DNA from: Tubulanus polymorphus
Taxonomy: Eukaryota > Nemertea > Palaeonemertea > Tubulaniformes > Tubulanidae
Direction of reading: 5' to 3'
Length of the DNA: 64,000 nucleotides
Assembly (NCBI RefSeq): GCF_964204645.1
Contig: NC_134034.1
Span: forward strand, 13,769,962-13,833,961
Shown here: one piece after another, positions 12,504 through 24,388 of the stretch
Numbering within the stretch: the first letter of the stretch is position 1
How the letters are laid out: every line of letters begins with the position of its first letter
The notes under the pieces: model-generated
What the model was told of the DNA's origin: nothing
Database searches by the model: none
The model's input: only the letters and a program-made list of their open reading frames with translations
Translations under genes and position numbers: made by a program

Positions 12504-13812
12504 ATTGTACCTACTTTACAGGCAGATAACAGGGAACTAACTAATAACGATAGCAGACGAACTAACGTTTATTAGTATACAGTATATACCATCACTTCAC
12601 AGCGGTGGTTTTTGAAACTCTACTCCGCCTGGTGTCTATATCTATCGACTAATTACTTCCTTCTCTCTCCTTTCTCTCTCTCTCTCTCCCTCATCCGATG
12701 AATACCGATATCGTTAATTGCCAACATTCTCCTCTCGCATTCTATCAGACGTTTTGACAAAGTCGTTAAAAGAAGCGTTTTCGGAATAGTCCATTTCGTG
12801 GTTTAGTATCTACTGCCGCTAATCAGACTTTTACGTAGTACTGCTTCGTGTGCGGTTAACGCACGGCCCTGTCCGAGACAGGTTACAATTTAGAACTACG
12901 GACTAGGTTTTATTAAGCAGTCGCAAGATAGATTTTAGGAGTGAATTAAAATCAATTAAAATCACGTTTGACTAGAATGTAGGTGTTATTCATTGTCTGT
13001 CGCGCACAAAATCTGAAATAACAAAAAAACTAACTAACGTAATGTTTATTGACCCCTTGAAAAAGATAAGGCGCATGAGAATAACGGACGTGGCGTCTGT
13101 GATATCGTCTAGGTCTATATATAGTCGAAGTTACATCAATCCTAGTCGGTCGAAGGCTTTCCGTTGATTTGGACCTGATGTAGTTCCACGGTTTGGCGTT
13201 AGATTTGAAATCATAGTTGTTGAACTCCACACATCCTAAACTACAGGGGGTCCTGGTATAGACACCAGGAAACGGCTGTGTGACAAATCCTCAGATAAAA
13301 CCCGTTGTTTAACAAGAATCGTTTAATGACTGCATTAAATCATAGATAGTTTTATTCTGTAACGACACATACCATTAGAGCAACATTCAAAATTTCAGGT
13401 GATCGAAAACAATAAACAAAAAATTCTAATTTCAAAATATATATAAATCAGTGCTTGTATGAAGTAAAGATAATAATAACAATATGGAATATTTTGACAA
13501 CATCAGATTGATAAAAGAGTGGACTGTTGCGGCGGAGAGTGGATAAATAGAAATAAATCATCCATTAAAAAATGAGACCGCTGTAAGCTTATCATCTCTT
13601 GGTTATGAGATGATATTTATCGGCGACGATATACAATTTTCCTTTCTTCAGGGTGACCACGATTCATCCACTTCTAAATTCCCTGTTTCCGCGGTAAGAG
13701 CAGAATGTTCCCCGTGTTCTAGTGAACAGCCACAAGTAAGACCAGAAAGTAGCCATATTCACAGACCCAAGTAATAAGCTAGCCCAGTAAAATTTCCTAC
13801 TTTCAGTGAATG
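12504..13812. other. Intergenic, promoter side of Ly6 gene
   Basis: No gene was recognised. It contains a pyrimidine-rich CTCT tract at about 12660-12690 and should carry the promoter of the minus-strand Ly6 gene. No core promoter motif could be assigned with confidence. Confidence 0.4.
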
Positions 13813-13818
13813 TTTATT
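13813..13818 (-). other. Possible polyadenylation signal of kinase-tail gene
   Basis: AATAAA on the minus strand about 280 bases after the stop of the four-exon minus-strand gene. Confidence 0.35.
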
Positions 13819-14096
13819 CATAGGAATTTCAAATTTACCAAATGAAACGACGATTGTTAAGTTGTGGTGAAGTTATGATGATAGAAATGGAGGTCACGAA
13901 ACACAATTCGAAACAGATCAAAATAAACACAATTTTCCTGTTTCCCAGAGGTTTGAGAAATTCAATGTGTTTTCCCTGAGACGAATTAATTTAATTCCCT
14001 GCGTTTTTTTTTTAATGAATTAATTCAATTCCCTGTGTGTCTTTTTGCCCCGCTTTCGAAATTATGGTCACCCTGTTCTGTATGATGGTGCGATTT

Positions 14097-17000
14097 TCAC
14101 ATTTTCAGCATGTGAACTATTTCGTCGGCGGAAGGTCTCTTCATCGGGTCGGCGTTCGTACATTTGCGTACTATTTCCCTGAGCTGTAAATATAAACACG
14201 AACCGGTTCACTTCCGGTATACCTAGCAATGTTTTACAATGTTTTAAACAATATATAAGACGATTCATGAGTCTAGCGTGGTTTTGGAAAAAACTTGTCT
14301 CCACCTGGGACCAGTTTTGCAAAAAAAGGTAGAACTTCTTATTGATCCATAAGGTGTCGCTAGTGTACTGTAGGTCATCAGCTACCGTGGTATTGGAGGT
14401 TTCCACTTGTGGCAAATGATAAGACAGAGTAGTTTGATTATCAACGTACCACACTTAATATCTTGTCGTCATTTGCCGAAGATTCGACGATAGAAATTGG
14501 CTGTTCGCCGTTAACGGTGTCGTCTGCGGCGACGTCCGATTTTTCTCGAGAAAATGCGGGATTCTTCATTCTGGAAAAAGCGGAAACCGCGTGAACAAGA
14601 TGTTTTGAATACAACGAACTTGACCATCATTTCTTTGTCGTTCGATTTCACCTTGCAGATTCGAAAGATATAACCAACGAGAAATCCCAACCTCTTATGA
14701 CGTCGTTTTGGGAAAGTCGTTATCTATATTTTTCGAATTTAAAAGTAAGGTCGAAATACCAAAAAAAACGAAATACATTCGATTTTTTTGACGGAATTAT
14801 TAACACGACTCAGCGTAATTTCGACGCTATATTCGCGTGTAGTACGACGAGTAATTTTATGCATATTTTATCGCTTCGATCCCCGGTGACATAAAGCAAT
14901 TATTGTAAACCATTAACTTCTCGCTATATACCGAACCACACCCGTATAATCATTTCAAACGTTCATCCATATATTTTGTTTTTCGTTTAGAAAACTAATC
15001 TCGGCGCGTTCTCTAAAGTAATCAACTGAATGAAGCAGATTTAATTGGTATTCCGATACTGCGTTTGATGCCAGAAGAAATTAACGTATTTCTATCCATA
15101 AACTATGTTTGCAATAATTGCTTTTTCATATTCATATCTTATGTACCTCCACCCACATTATTATATCATATCACATCATAAACGGTATTGTGTGTTAGTG
15201 GTAAACGGGCCGTTTTTTCGTTCTGTACAGTTAGATTTGTAACAGACACGTCATCGTGCATCATTCACGCTGTTTTAAGCTTGATACTCAAACGTGGAAC
15301 TGACAGTGAATATTTGTGGTTTCTGAGGGTCTAGGGCCCCTTAATGCCCCAACCGAAAAAGCAAGAATGCACTTTTCTTTGTTGGCCCACCAAGGGCTAC
15401 AATTATTCACCCTCAAACCTTTTATACTCAAGCAGAATTGAATCATAGCGGGTCTCTCTGACTATTTAAGATGGTTTAATGTAATTTGACAGTGAAAATG
15501 AATAATCGAATCCAACTAGAACGGTGTCAGGTTATTCAGGTCGGCGTCGAGCCATAATAAAGGTATCGGTGAAATCCCACTTAATCCACCGAAAGATTAC
15601 CAAGTTTGATTCTATCGTTAGTTCAGCTCCCTCTGTGCGGAATAATTTGTAGAATTAGAGAGATTTGAAAAAAAAATATCCTAGGATCTTCTATTCGATA
15701 GCCGCCCACAGATAATACGCCCATGACATCTTCAAAGTACCTGGTGAAGAATTATTGATAGACCAGAAAAATATGGCTACGTATTCTCCAAATGAATTAG
15801 GATTTTATAAACATGTGTTTTGTATTTATTATTCAAGATGAAAACGGAAACAGAACATGATTATAGTGAGTGCAATAAAACTAAAAAACATACGAAAAAA
15901 GTACCGAGAAGTTTAAATATTTTTAAAGGGCCTCTATTTCATCTTATCTGAAAATGTATTATTAATTGTACAAATCAAACTTTGATGAAAAGATGATTGT
16001 GTAGATAAAAGTTGCAAATATTCTCTAGTTATCAATCACATACCCGGTTTTCCGGCGTATCTTATCCGAATCGGTCATCAATTTAGAATCGTCACCGTCG
16101 TTCACTGCTGCGGCAGGTATCGGCTGATTCTCTTCGCTATCGTCTGCTATATCGATACCGATATCTTTAAGATCGGCTGGCGCTTCCGGTGAAGTCGCGT
16201 CGTCTGTCGCGACCGTCTGCTCGTTACAGCGCGCGCCCTCTAGCGGCGTAGATGACGGCTCGATATTTAATGATGAGGTCTCTGTATTCTCCTGCAAAAA
16301 AGTCGAGTGGGCGATGAGTGAGAAGTATGAATGAAAAAAGCAGATGCATTTCGAAATAGAGTTACCACTGAAAGCATAGGGCCGTGCGTAATTTGAGTTT
16401 TGGGGGATAGGAGGGGCAGAGAAACACCCTGCCCCACTACGCTATATACGGCCCTGGAAAGAGACCTCCGTGAACTTTTAACATAACAGGGTCCTTGTAT
16501 ATTTATAGCACTATCTATCCTATATCCGAGGCTTTTTTTAGTAGGTTTGTATTTCAGAAATTAAGTTCCACTTGTCTATTTCATTAGACCTTGGTCTTGG
16601 AGTAATCATTTGGCAAATGATTACTCCAAGATTAGACGTAAATGCTTTTCTGGATACTGTCTGTATTGCTTTTACAAAGTGCCTGGATGCTAGGCCGGTT
16701 TTTCAATATAAAGTTCATGGTGTTGATTTATAGTCTACATATGTCACATGAGCCAACTGGGGACAATTAGACCAATTTTTAGCTAAACTTTGATATCTGG
16801 TGCTCACTGTAAATCCTGATATAGACTGATATAGACATCTATATATGTCGATAATACATATCTGCTGTAATTTTCGCCTTGATAACCAAACAGCTTTTTA
16901 CATTCTGGTATGTACGGACCTAATGGTAAGTAAAGCGTGAAGTCGTCTTAGCTCTTAAAATAAACAACCAAATGAAATGAAGGTCGAAAATACATGGCTA

Positions 17001-19274
17001 TTGTGGACCTTAAATTCTTGACTCCAAAAAACTGGGCCTTTTAACAAAAGATTTATTTTGCAAGGCGTGCACTAACGTTAGCGATTTATTCGTGCATGTT
17101 TATATATATTTGTGGATATAGGTCTTTGTGTATTAGCTTACGCTATACTCAGGTCTTCGGGCATAATACTTGCTGCGCATTGTGAATACACGGTGGTAAT
17201 ATTTTTTTTTAGGAAGACTGTATTTAACTGCAGTTGATAGAAGATAAAGCGGATTGGTCCATTCGTTATTGCTTGGAATTCGTGATCAGTGAGGTAGGAT
17301 ATTTTGAACTATTTACTAAGGTCTCGCATGAATTATATAGATTTCATCGATGATTTTCGAAAGTGATGTTTGGTAATACAACTTTTGTCATAGATCATCC
17401 ATGCAAACCTTGGGAATCAGTAGGAACTGAATCAGCCTGATGGGTAAACAATAGTATACTATTTAGCCTATTACTTAATTTGCTTATCATGGTTAACCAT
17501 TCGGTACATTGGGTTCCTAGTTTTGACTGGTCTGATGCATTTGAAAATTTGTGTTATCATCAAGTCCAAAAGCACTCAGGCTAGCCTTGAACCGAGATAA
17601 GAACACCGACTTAACAACGCTGGCCTTGTCTTATGATAAGGCTTACGCTTGGATAAGGTTCCGAGCAAACAAAAATGTTTGTCGAAATATTTAATTCGTT
17701 TGATATATTTCAGTTAAACAGCATGGATGTAACCGGTCAAACAGGCGGTGGTGGTGGTTTCGTTAATACGGTAACCCCGACCATCGCAGCCGACAACCAA
17801 ACCGCCGACGCCCTGTACGACTTCTACGAGATTTGCGTCGCCTACGTTGCGCCGATATTCTATATCCAAGGAATCGTCGGTAACGTTTTCGCGCTGGTCA
17901 TCTTCTTCAAAAGTAAAACCGTCCGGCGCCGAGAGATCGTCGATTTCCTAATACCGCTAGCATTGGCCGATTTGACTTTCTTGATTTTCGGCGCTTTGAT
18001 CAACTGGTTACAACGCGACATGCCTCACGCCGTCGGTGGAATCGAAGGCATCAAAACGAACATACTAGCGACACCTGGCGCCTGCAAGGTGCTCTCCTAT
18101 ATCGGCTGGGTCGGCATCGCTGCTGGTAATTGGATCGTCGTTTTGTTGACATGGGAACGCGCGGTCGTCATGAGCGCTAAACACGCGTTGCTATGGTTAT
18201 CGCGGGCCAAACGGCTCGTAGCCCTAGCCGCTGCTGTAATACTCAGCGCTCTGTTGCTCATCCCGGTCCTGGTCAAGTACGATATAGACGACGACGGGAT
18301 CTTCATCGAATGCGACTACATGGTATACGGTAAACTTACCGACAACTTACTCACCTACCTAGGTCCGACTTTGATCAACGTGTTCGTGTTCATGGTGCCC
18401 CTAGCGGCCGTCTGGATTGCCAATACGATATTGGTCGTTCATTTATGCAAGAAACGACGGCTAGAGGGCGCTGAAGAGGACGATATAGCCGAATTGACGC
18501 GACGAGACGAAGAGAGAAAACTGGTCATTCAACTGATCGCGATTCCGACGATGTTTCTAATTTTCACCACTCCCCCGACGATATTCGGAATCTGGTTCGA
18601 TTGGCTCCAGTACGAAATCGATGTAAACAACAGATCCGACCTTGCCGCACTGGATACCCTCCATATCGAAGGTCTCAACGATTTCTTTTCGCGACTGGTC
18701 TACATAAATAACTGTCTGAATTGGATCGTCTATATCGCCTCGTTGAAATGGTTCCGCGAAGAGGCGAGGAACATCTGTTGCCCGGCTAAACGGTCGCGCA
18801 ACGACAGCGAACTAGCCGCGCCTCTTGTCAGAGACGACGCAGAAATAACAAGCTGAAATATCGAATTTCCTTCCACTCGAAATATCGAATTTTACTTGAG
18901 AAACCGTATGTTATAATCTTTGAAATATCCATTCGCAATGCCGTATTTTCACTTGAAATATCGAATTTTCTGATTCGCAGTCGCTGTATGATTCAATTTA
19001 TGTATATATAAACCACAAATAATTAATCATAATAATACCCAATTGGTGCTATATCTGATTATAATAAGTACAATGTATCCATATAACCATATCCTCCGCG
19101 CAAGGGATTTGAGCCTGATGACATCATGAGACTCGGTCACAGTACAAACCCCTGTCCTAGAGGTAGTCTAAACACGATGTCATCAGGATGTTGGCGACTT
19201 ACCTCGAACGCTGGCTGATCCGGTTGATGTAAGGTGCTTAGATTATCCAAGGGAATTTCTTTATTGATTTCCAT
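14097..19274 (-). CDS. Acidic protein with a kinase C-lobe-like tail, 4 exons
   Basis: Not a recognised family. Exons 19274-19203, 16291-16044, 14570-14450 and 14183-14097 join with donors GAG|GTAAGT, GG|GTATGT and GTG|GTACGT and with pyrimidine-rich acceptors, in phases 0, 2 and 0. They give 175 aa without a stop. The first ~145 residues are acidic and of low complexity (DDATSPEAP, DIADDSEENQPI, NPAFSREKSD). The last ~30, LREIVRKCTNADPMKRPSAD followed by EIVHML, look like the final helices of a protein kinase domain (C..xDP..RPS..EI...L). No ATP-binding loop, HRD or DFG segment was found in the introns. It could be a remnant of a kinase gene, an isoform with missed exons, or a new short protein. 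The reading frame stays open upstream of the ATG, so the start could move. An exon-like segment at 19882-19690 may be a 5' UTR exon. Intron 1 holds a GPCR gene on the + strand. Confidence 0.6.
17723..18856 (+). CDS. Intronless-coding rhodopsin-class GPCR, second orphan
   Basis: A 377-residue receptor. The chosen ATG at 17723 lies just after TATTTCAG (17706-17713), which looks like the acceptor of a 5' UTR intron; an in-frame ATG at 17675 would fall inside that intron. TM1 has GNVFALVIF and TM2 has LALADLTFL with the class A aspartate. TM3 ends in WERA, a changed DRY motif. TM6 contains FTTPPTIFGIWF, and TM7 has NWIVY in place of NPxxY. Cysteines in ACKVL (before TM3) and IECDYM (loop 2) can form the usual disulphide. 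The N-terminus is glycine-rich. It is only distantly similar to the first receptor, so the two are not a recent tandem pair. Ligand unknown. It lies within intron 1 of the minus-strand kinase-tail gene. Confidence 0.88.
   Translation: MDVTGQTGGGGGFVNTVTPTIAADNQTADALYDFYEICVAYVAPIFYIQGIVGNVFALVIFFKSKTVRRREIVDFLIPLALADLTFLIFGALINWLQRDMPHAVGGIEGIKTNILATPGACKVLSYIGWVGIAAGNWIVVLLTWERAVVMSAKHALLWLSRAKRLVALAAAVILSALLLIPVLVKYDIDDDGIFIECDYMVYGKLTDNLLTYLGPTLINVFVFMVPLAAVWIANTILVVHLCKKRRLEGAEEDDIAELTRRDEERKLVIQLIAIPTMFLIFTTPPTIFGIWFDWLQYEIDVNNRSDLAALDTLHIEGLNDFFSRLVYINNCLNWIVYIASLKWFREEARNICCPAKRSRNDSELAAPLVRDDAEITS
19090..19195. repeat. Copy of the GATG(A/G)CATCA fold-back repeat family
   Basis: The segment starts TTTGAGCCTGATGACATCAT and ends with GATGTCATCAGG. 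It matches the arms of the fold-back copies in CCDC93 introns (42.9, 43.7-44.0 and 46.6 kb). The two ends are complementary over about 12 bases. Confidence 0.55.
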
Positions 19275-19299
19275 TTCAGAGATATATGCCTTCAAATAA

Positions 19300-22200
19300 A
19301 TCAAGACAAAGTTTAAAAGATGTATTTATATCGTCACAATTTCCAATCTATTGACGAATAGATTCTCCTTATATTCATCTATATGAATATCAACAAATTT
19401 GTAAGATTTGAAAGATTTCTAATAACAATATGAACAGAAGGAGGAATAATTTTTGAAAAATGTATCATTTATAATTCATTTGCCTCTACTTGAAAAAAGA
19501 AAAACAAATATGTTCCTGTGTTATCTCCGGGGCTCTTATTCCGAAGACTGGTATCAACCGTGGGCTAACTCAATGGAAATTGATTTGATTTAAACCCTAT
19601 GTTTAAGTAAATACCAGGTCTATCAAAATCTGGATTAATTTTATCTATCTTTTAAGCAAAATAGGCAAATTACAGATGATAATCTGGTTACCTCTTTTTG
19701 CGTTGTTGTTGTCCTGGCTTCGATGCTAAACGCGCTTCCCGAGCGAGTACTAACCGTTCACGACAAATGTATTCCGTACATGCTCCCTCCCATCCGGCAG
19801 CGGTGTGGAAGCTGCGTAGCCTAGTAACGAAAATCTGTCGGGTGCGAAGCTTCAACAGCGCGGAGTGAATTTTACCGGTCACTTTCGTTGACGGCAGTGT
19901 TAATCGCCTGGTGTAGTTTTATTACTGCCGATATGTCATTAAAAGCATTTCACGTAATTAACTAAAACGTATAAAAAAGGCGTCGTCGCTCCGCTTATTT
20001 ATTAGCTCTCGGTACCATGGAGATTAGTTCGCGTTCTCGCACTCTTTTTGCGTTTCATTGCTGGGATATAAATGTCGCCGCTGACCTTGGAGCGTCGCTG
20101 ACCTTGGACCGCGAGGTTTACAGTTAAAATTCATTTCAATTTTATGTATTTTCACTGGGACGGCCTTGACCCGAGTATCGAAGTTAGTTAATCCCCGCGG
20201 GATAAAAATCCTTCGAATCTATAGACGCATAAACAGAAGGCGTAATTGGATTGCTTCTCGCTTATAGCATAGACTTAGAAATTTGTATTTTGCAACTTCT
20301 ACAAACGGAAAAAAAGGTTTAAAGAATTATCAATTACCGGTAGTCAAAAAGATCATGATTATCATAGTTGACACAAAGCCAAACGGGCCTAGCATGTAAT
20401 CGCCTGCACTTGGTATAATCCAAAGTTTACAATCAATCTTCGACTAACAGGTAATTATATCTAGTTTGATAGTTAAGGGTAGGAAGAAATCTCATGATTA
20501 GATAGTTGCAAGTACTGTATATCTAGCTGCACGAGATGAGGATCAATCTATGGATTTGTGGTAATAGTAAATCTGCTCACAACCGAGAATCTGAACAATT
20601 GTCTCACGTCTGTTGTTGAAGCTGATTGGGTAAACTGACTGGAGAACGCATCAGAAACGTCTGGCACAACTAGTTTTTTCAGCGGGTGCTGATTCATTCT
20701 GAAAATTTTTCAAATCATCCTTCTTCCATGGCTCGAATCAGCCGCCTATGGCCGTGGAGATGGTAGCGACACATGGCGGATCCTCTTTCGGAATCCAGCG
20801 AGTTCTTGCGTCGAACCAAAGGTTGTCACGTGATCCGGATGGAGCATCCAGGGCCAACTTCAGTTTTCGTAGCTAGTCGACTAGTGGTCGGAACTAATAA
20901 CCGAACACACTATAGTTCGGTCGTAGCGTATTTCACAGTGTCGGCCATCTTGAACCTAGGTCCGAACTGTAGCGACCGTGCTCAATTGCGTGGTCGACCA
21001 TTTCCGGACTATAGTCCCGACATTCGGTTTCGTTTAGTTCGACTATTGTCGACTATCTCCGATAACCGAAGGTGGCCCTCGGAAATCGGACAAAAATAGA
21101 GCCCTAAAAACACAACCGACAGACGAACAGTAACTCGACGAATCCTCACTTGCCACTAGTGGAATCCCCGACTGCCGCAGTAGCGTTATCCTTATCAATT
21201 GTAATTGGTTTGAAAATTGATATGAGTTAATTGTTTCATTGTGTGAATGCGAGTAAAGATTTATCAACTTTTCCAATTCACACGGTTTTTATTCAGACAA
21301 TGAACATGCGTCGGGTCGATATGGCGGCGGTGACATCAGGCTGTTATACGTCAATTTTACAAAAAACCAACATTTTTACATCGATTTCATCCGCTAAGAG
21401 TAAAGCTCACACATCTGTCAGCAGCGCGTATAGATCGCTCGTCAAGGGAAAACAATTTTTCCACCTTTTCGAGCGCTGTAAATGTTAAACGCGTGACTAG
21501 TTAAAAAAGAGTTGTGCGCGATCGAAAAAATGTCGTTGTTGTATTATGAATCGTTAACGGTCGATAATCGAGCACTGAAGTATCGTTCAATTCATCTTTC
21601 GAATCGATCTTTCGATGCTGAACGTGTCGCGAAGCTCGTTATTCGGCGAATTAATGGTCAATTAAACCGTTAATTTGTCGTTTGAAACATGTTCAGGTAC
21701 TTATACACGTGTAACGCCGTGTATTGAGCGCGCGCAGCAGCGTCCAACAGTTTTAACCCTTCCAATGAAAATACGAGAGAAATCCCGCAATCAATCAAGC
21801 CAAAGATGAAAAGTTTTATTTCCAGCAATTTTCCGACTAGTATATTAATTGAATACTATAGATCTTTAGCCGAATCCAGAGTTTAGTTCTTGAGTATATG
21901 CATCTTATACGCGGGGATATTGTGTATTTTCTCGACTTCTCAATGAAAACTGCGGATATGTGGCATATAGTCAAATTTATCATGGGTAGAGCCTACATAC
22001 AATGCGGCGTGGAACTTGTTCCACTCAGAGTGGAATAAAATCTACTCAACTCTTCAAGTGGGTCCAAAATCATGATGAAAAACACTGCAGCTGCGAAAAT
22101 GGATCCAGAGTAGAATCAAAACTACACAACTGTGGTGGAGCCACCCACACAACACTGTGTCGTAATATTGGGTACAGAGTCAAATTATACACAAAAACAA

Positions 22201-22630
22201 CTGTTGAACTTGATCCTCAGTCAAATTAAACCCACACAACTGTGGAACTGCGTGCAGGGTCAAATTAAACCCACACAACTGTGGAACTGGGTCTACAGTT
22301 AAATTAAACCCACACACGTGGAACTGAATGAACCCACAAAAAATGTGGTCCCTTTACGAACACATATATCGACATTAATGAAGTAAAGTGCCATTCACTA
22401 ATAAAACTTCTGTTTGTGACAGCAGAAACAATACATTTCAATCAAACATTATTGAGAAAAACTAAACCCAAGTGTCTTCGGGGGCTGTTTATAATGTCTT
22501 GAGTGGGCTGATATTGTTTGTAGATTACTCTCCACGCTTAACAATAAGACAGATATATAATAGACAGATGCTGAAGTGATTTTGTTTCTCGATATTAATG
22601 GCATCTGGCTGCACGCGTTTATTTATTTAA
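19300..22630. other. Intergenic region with CpG-rich section and dispersed repeats
   Basis: No gene was recognised. 19690-20120 is relatively CpG-rich and may be the promoter or 5' UTR region of the minus-strand kinase-tail gene; a donor-like AAGAG|GTAACC lies at 19690 on the minus strand. 20800-21080 has several short inverted CCGAACTATAG/CTATAGTTCGG-type motifs, which suggests a decayed transposon. 22005-22330 holds the 38-bp family listed separately. Confidence 0.4.
22005..22330. repeat. Dispersed ~38-bp repeat, tandem degenerate copies
   Basis: Seven or so degenerate units share TCAAATTAAACCCACACAAC followed by TGTGGAACTGGGT. The same family recurs at about 22870-22950, 28655-28690 and 48945-49110. 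Shorter related pieces (ACTGTGGAACTGG) lie at 52800-52930, 58270-58370, 60880-60900 and 61800-61870. It produces spurious open frames. Confidence 0.75.
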
Positions 22631-22730
22631 TAAATCTTGAAGAAGACTCGTCGTCCATTTGTTGGTTTTTATCTAACTCAGTCGCTATTGTTTCTGTCTA
22701 TTGTGTTCGGATTTTAGATAGAAATACAGA

Positions 22731-24388
22731 ATGAAGGTAAGTAGTTCGTTCCACTTTATTCTGCGTCACGAACGACTCGAATCTGATCTCATACCAATCA
22801 TAGGCTCTCGTAATAAGAACTCGAGTAACCTTAGTACTGTACTGTGTGATATTCAAATATAGACCACTGCACTCTGTGGAAGTGGGTTCAGGGTCAAATT
22901 AAACCCGCTAAACTGGGTGCAAAATCATATTAAACCCAATCAACCTTTTTTACCAACTCGCCCCTATACAAATTAGTACAGGGTACAAACACTGATTGAC
23001 AGCACTGCCAATTGTACAGTGTATCGATAGTTCAATAATCAATCTTCTATAACAACACCGAAAACCTTGGACCACAGGTTGGGTAAACTAGCATCGTTAT
23101 AGATCAACCACACCCATCAGCCCTTCTACACTATGTGCTTCTTCGTAATAAAAAACTGATCAATTTTTACAGTTTTTTGCCGTGTTATGTCAGTTTTTGC
23201 TGTTTGTATTCGTCGCTGTTCGGTTTACGGTGGCTGTTATGAACTACACGGATATCGGAGATAGTTTAGCGATTTGCCAGGAGCAATGCGCTGTGTTCGA
23301 CTTGAAGTATCCGAACAACCCGGAATTTCTGAGAAACCGCGACTGTAGGATGGTATGTTCACGACAGATCGAGGTGTCCCAGTGGGGCTACAAACCGACC
23401 AATGAAACATGTAGACGAAATATTAGAAGATGCGTTAAATCAATAGGTAGGCCTCGTATATTGAGGAACCCTCCTTTTTTAATAGTGGCGCCTTACTGTG
23501 ATGCAAAGTTAAATCATGGACTCTAAAACGAATCGTTTTAGAGTCCATGGTTTAATGATGCTTCCCATTCGCATTATTGCCCCTATAACTCTAACCAGGG
23601 AAACCCCTATAACTCTAACCAGGGAAACCCCTGTAACTCTTACCAGGGAAACCCCTATAACTCTAACCAGGGAAACCCCTATAACTCTAACCAGGGAAAC
23701 CCCTATAACTCTAACCAGGGAAACCCCTGTAACTCTTACCAGGGAAACCCCTATAACTCTAACCAGGGAAACCCCTGTAACTCTAACCAGGGAAGTGTCT
23801 AACCATGTATCACTCATCTCTCCCTGGGGAGAGTAAAACCCGATTAGCTGCTAGGCGCTCAGGATCCATATATCAGACCAGGTACCCGCATTTACTCCAG
23901 GACGCTACGGTAATGTATACGTGGGTTCGGACCCACGACCTGGCTTCCCGCGAGTTGAACCCTCTATAACCACACAGCCCAGGGCTGAGCCACACCGCTG
24001 CACAAATTAAAACAAAACATATTTGGCTCCATCATCATTCTACGATATAACAATCTCGTGGTCATCCATTTACTAACATCAAATTTCCTAAAATCATCGT
24101 TTTTCGTCAGTGCTCTTTAATTGTTTTAAATGCAGCGATTTGCGAAGATCCAAGCATCAACATCGATTGTGCTGTTTCAAGTTGTTACATGAAAAACTCA
24201 ACGACAAACGAAACAGGATGCACCGGTAAGCCTCGTCCCCGTGACGTCATAGTTTGTTCACAATCTACCCGCGCACTCGTTCAAACTGTGGCAGGGATTT
24301 TACATTGAATTTCTATTAGATAGAAAAATTATGTTTGCTAATCTTTTTGTAATTTTCAGAACCAATCATTTCGAAACAGCTCCAATGA
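22731..24388 (+). CDS. Secreted cysteine-rich protein, copy A (4 exons)
   Basis: Family not recognised. Coding exons are 22731-22736 (just ATG AAG), 23173-23446, 24136-24225 and 24360-24388. Splice phases are 0, 1 and 1, with good consensus (AAG|GTAAGT, TTTTACAG, ATAG|GTAGGC, AATGCAG, CCG|GTAAGC, TTTTCAG). The product is 132 aa: a signal peptide (MKFFAVLCQFLLFVFVAV), then a mature chain of about 108 residues. The mature cysteine order is CxxxC, then NRDCRMVC, then C-x6-C, C, C, C and a final C before a short tail. NxT/NxS glycosylation sites are present (NYT, NET, NST). Copy B downstream shares exon structure and the NRDCRxxC core. It is probably an extracellular or venom-, immune- or mucus-type small protein, but no function is claimed. 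Intron 2 contains a palindrome and a 24-bp minisatellite. Confidence 0.72.
23510..23554. repeat. Near-perfect 45-bp palindrome
   Basis: Arms CATGGACTCTAAAACGA (23515-23531) and its exact complement (23533-23549) flank a single central base. Four or five further bases on each side extend the pairing with one mismatch. It sits directly before the 24-bp minisatellite, in intron 2 of copy A. Confidence 0.93.
23580..23796. repeat. 24-bp minisatellite, ~9 copies
   Basis: The unit core is CCCCTATAACTCTAACCAGG plus GAAA, repeated about nine times with TATAAC/TGTAAC and CTAACC/CTTACC variants. It lies in intron 2 of the cysteine-rich copy A. Because 24 is a multiple of three, both strands stay open in some frames, giving false repeat proteins. 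Confidence 0.95.

Noticed and set aside
14068-14454. 128-codon minus-strand frame across 14.1-14.45 kb
   Set aside because: It is in a different frame from the kinase-like exon and reads through the intron between exons 3 and 4; the spliced frame explains the region better.
17675-17722. Upstream ATG for the second GPCR
   Set aside because: A TATTTCAG acceptor lies between it and the ATG at 17723, so the upstream ATG is probably intronic.
19688-19882. Minus-strand 64-codon frame ending at a donor-like site
   Set aside because: Its phase does not join the next exon (19274-19203) in frame. At most it may be a 5' UTR exon.
20773-21099. 108-codon + strand frame
   Set aside because: It covers a region with several short inverted motifs and no family motif; more likely a decayed transposon than a gene.
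23509-23836. Repeat proteins on both strands (PITLTRET)n and its reverse
   Set aside because: Open frames are created by the 24-bp minisatellite in intron 2 of the cysteine-rich copy A.
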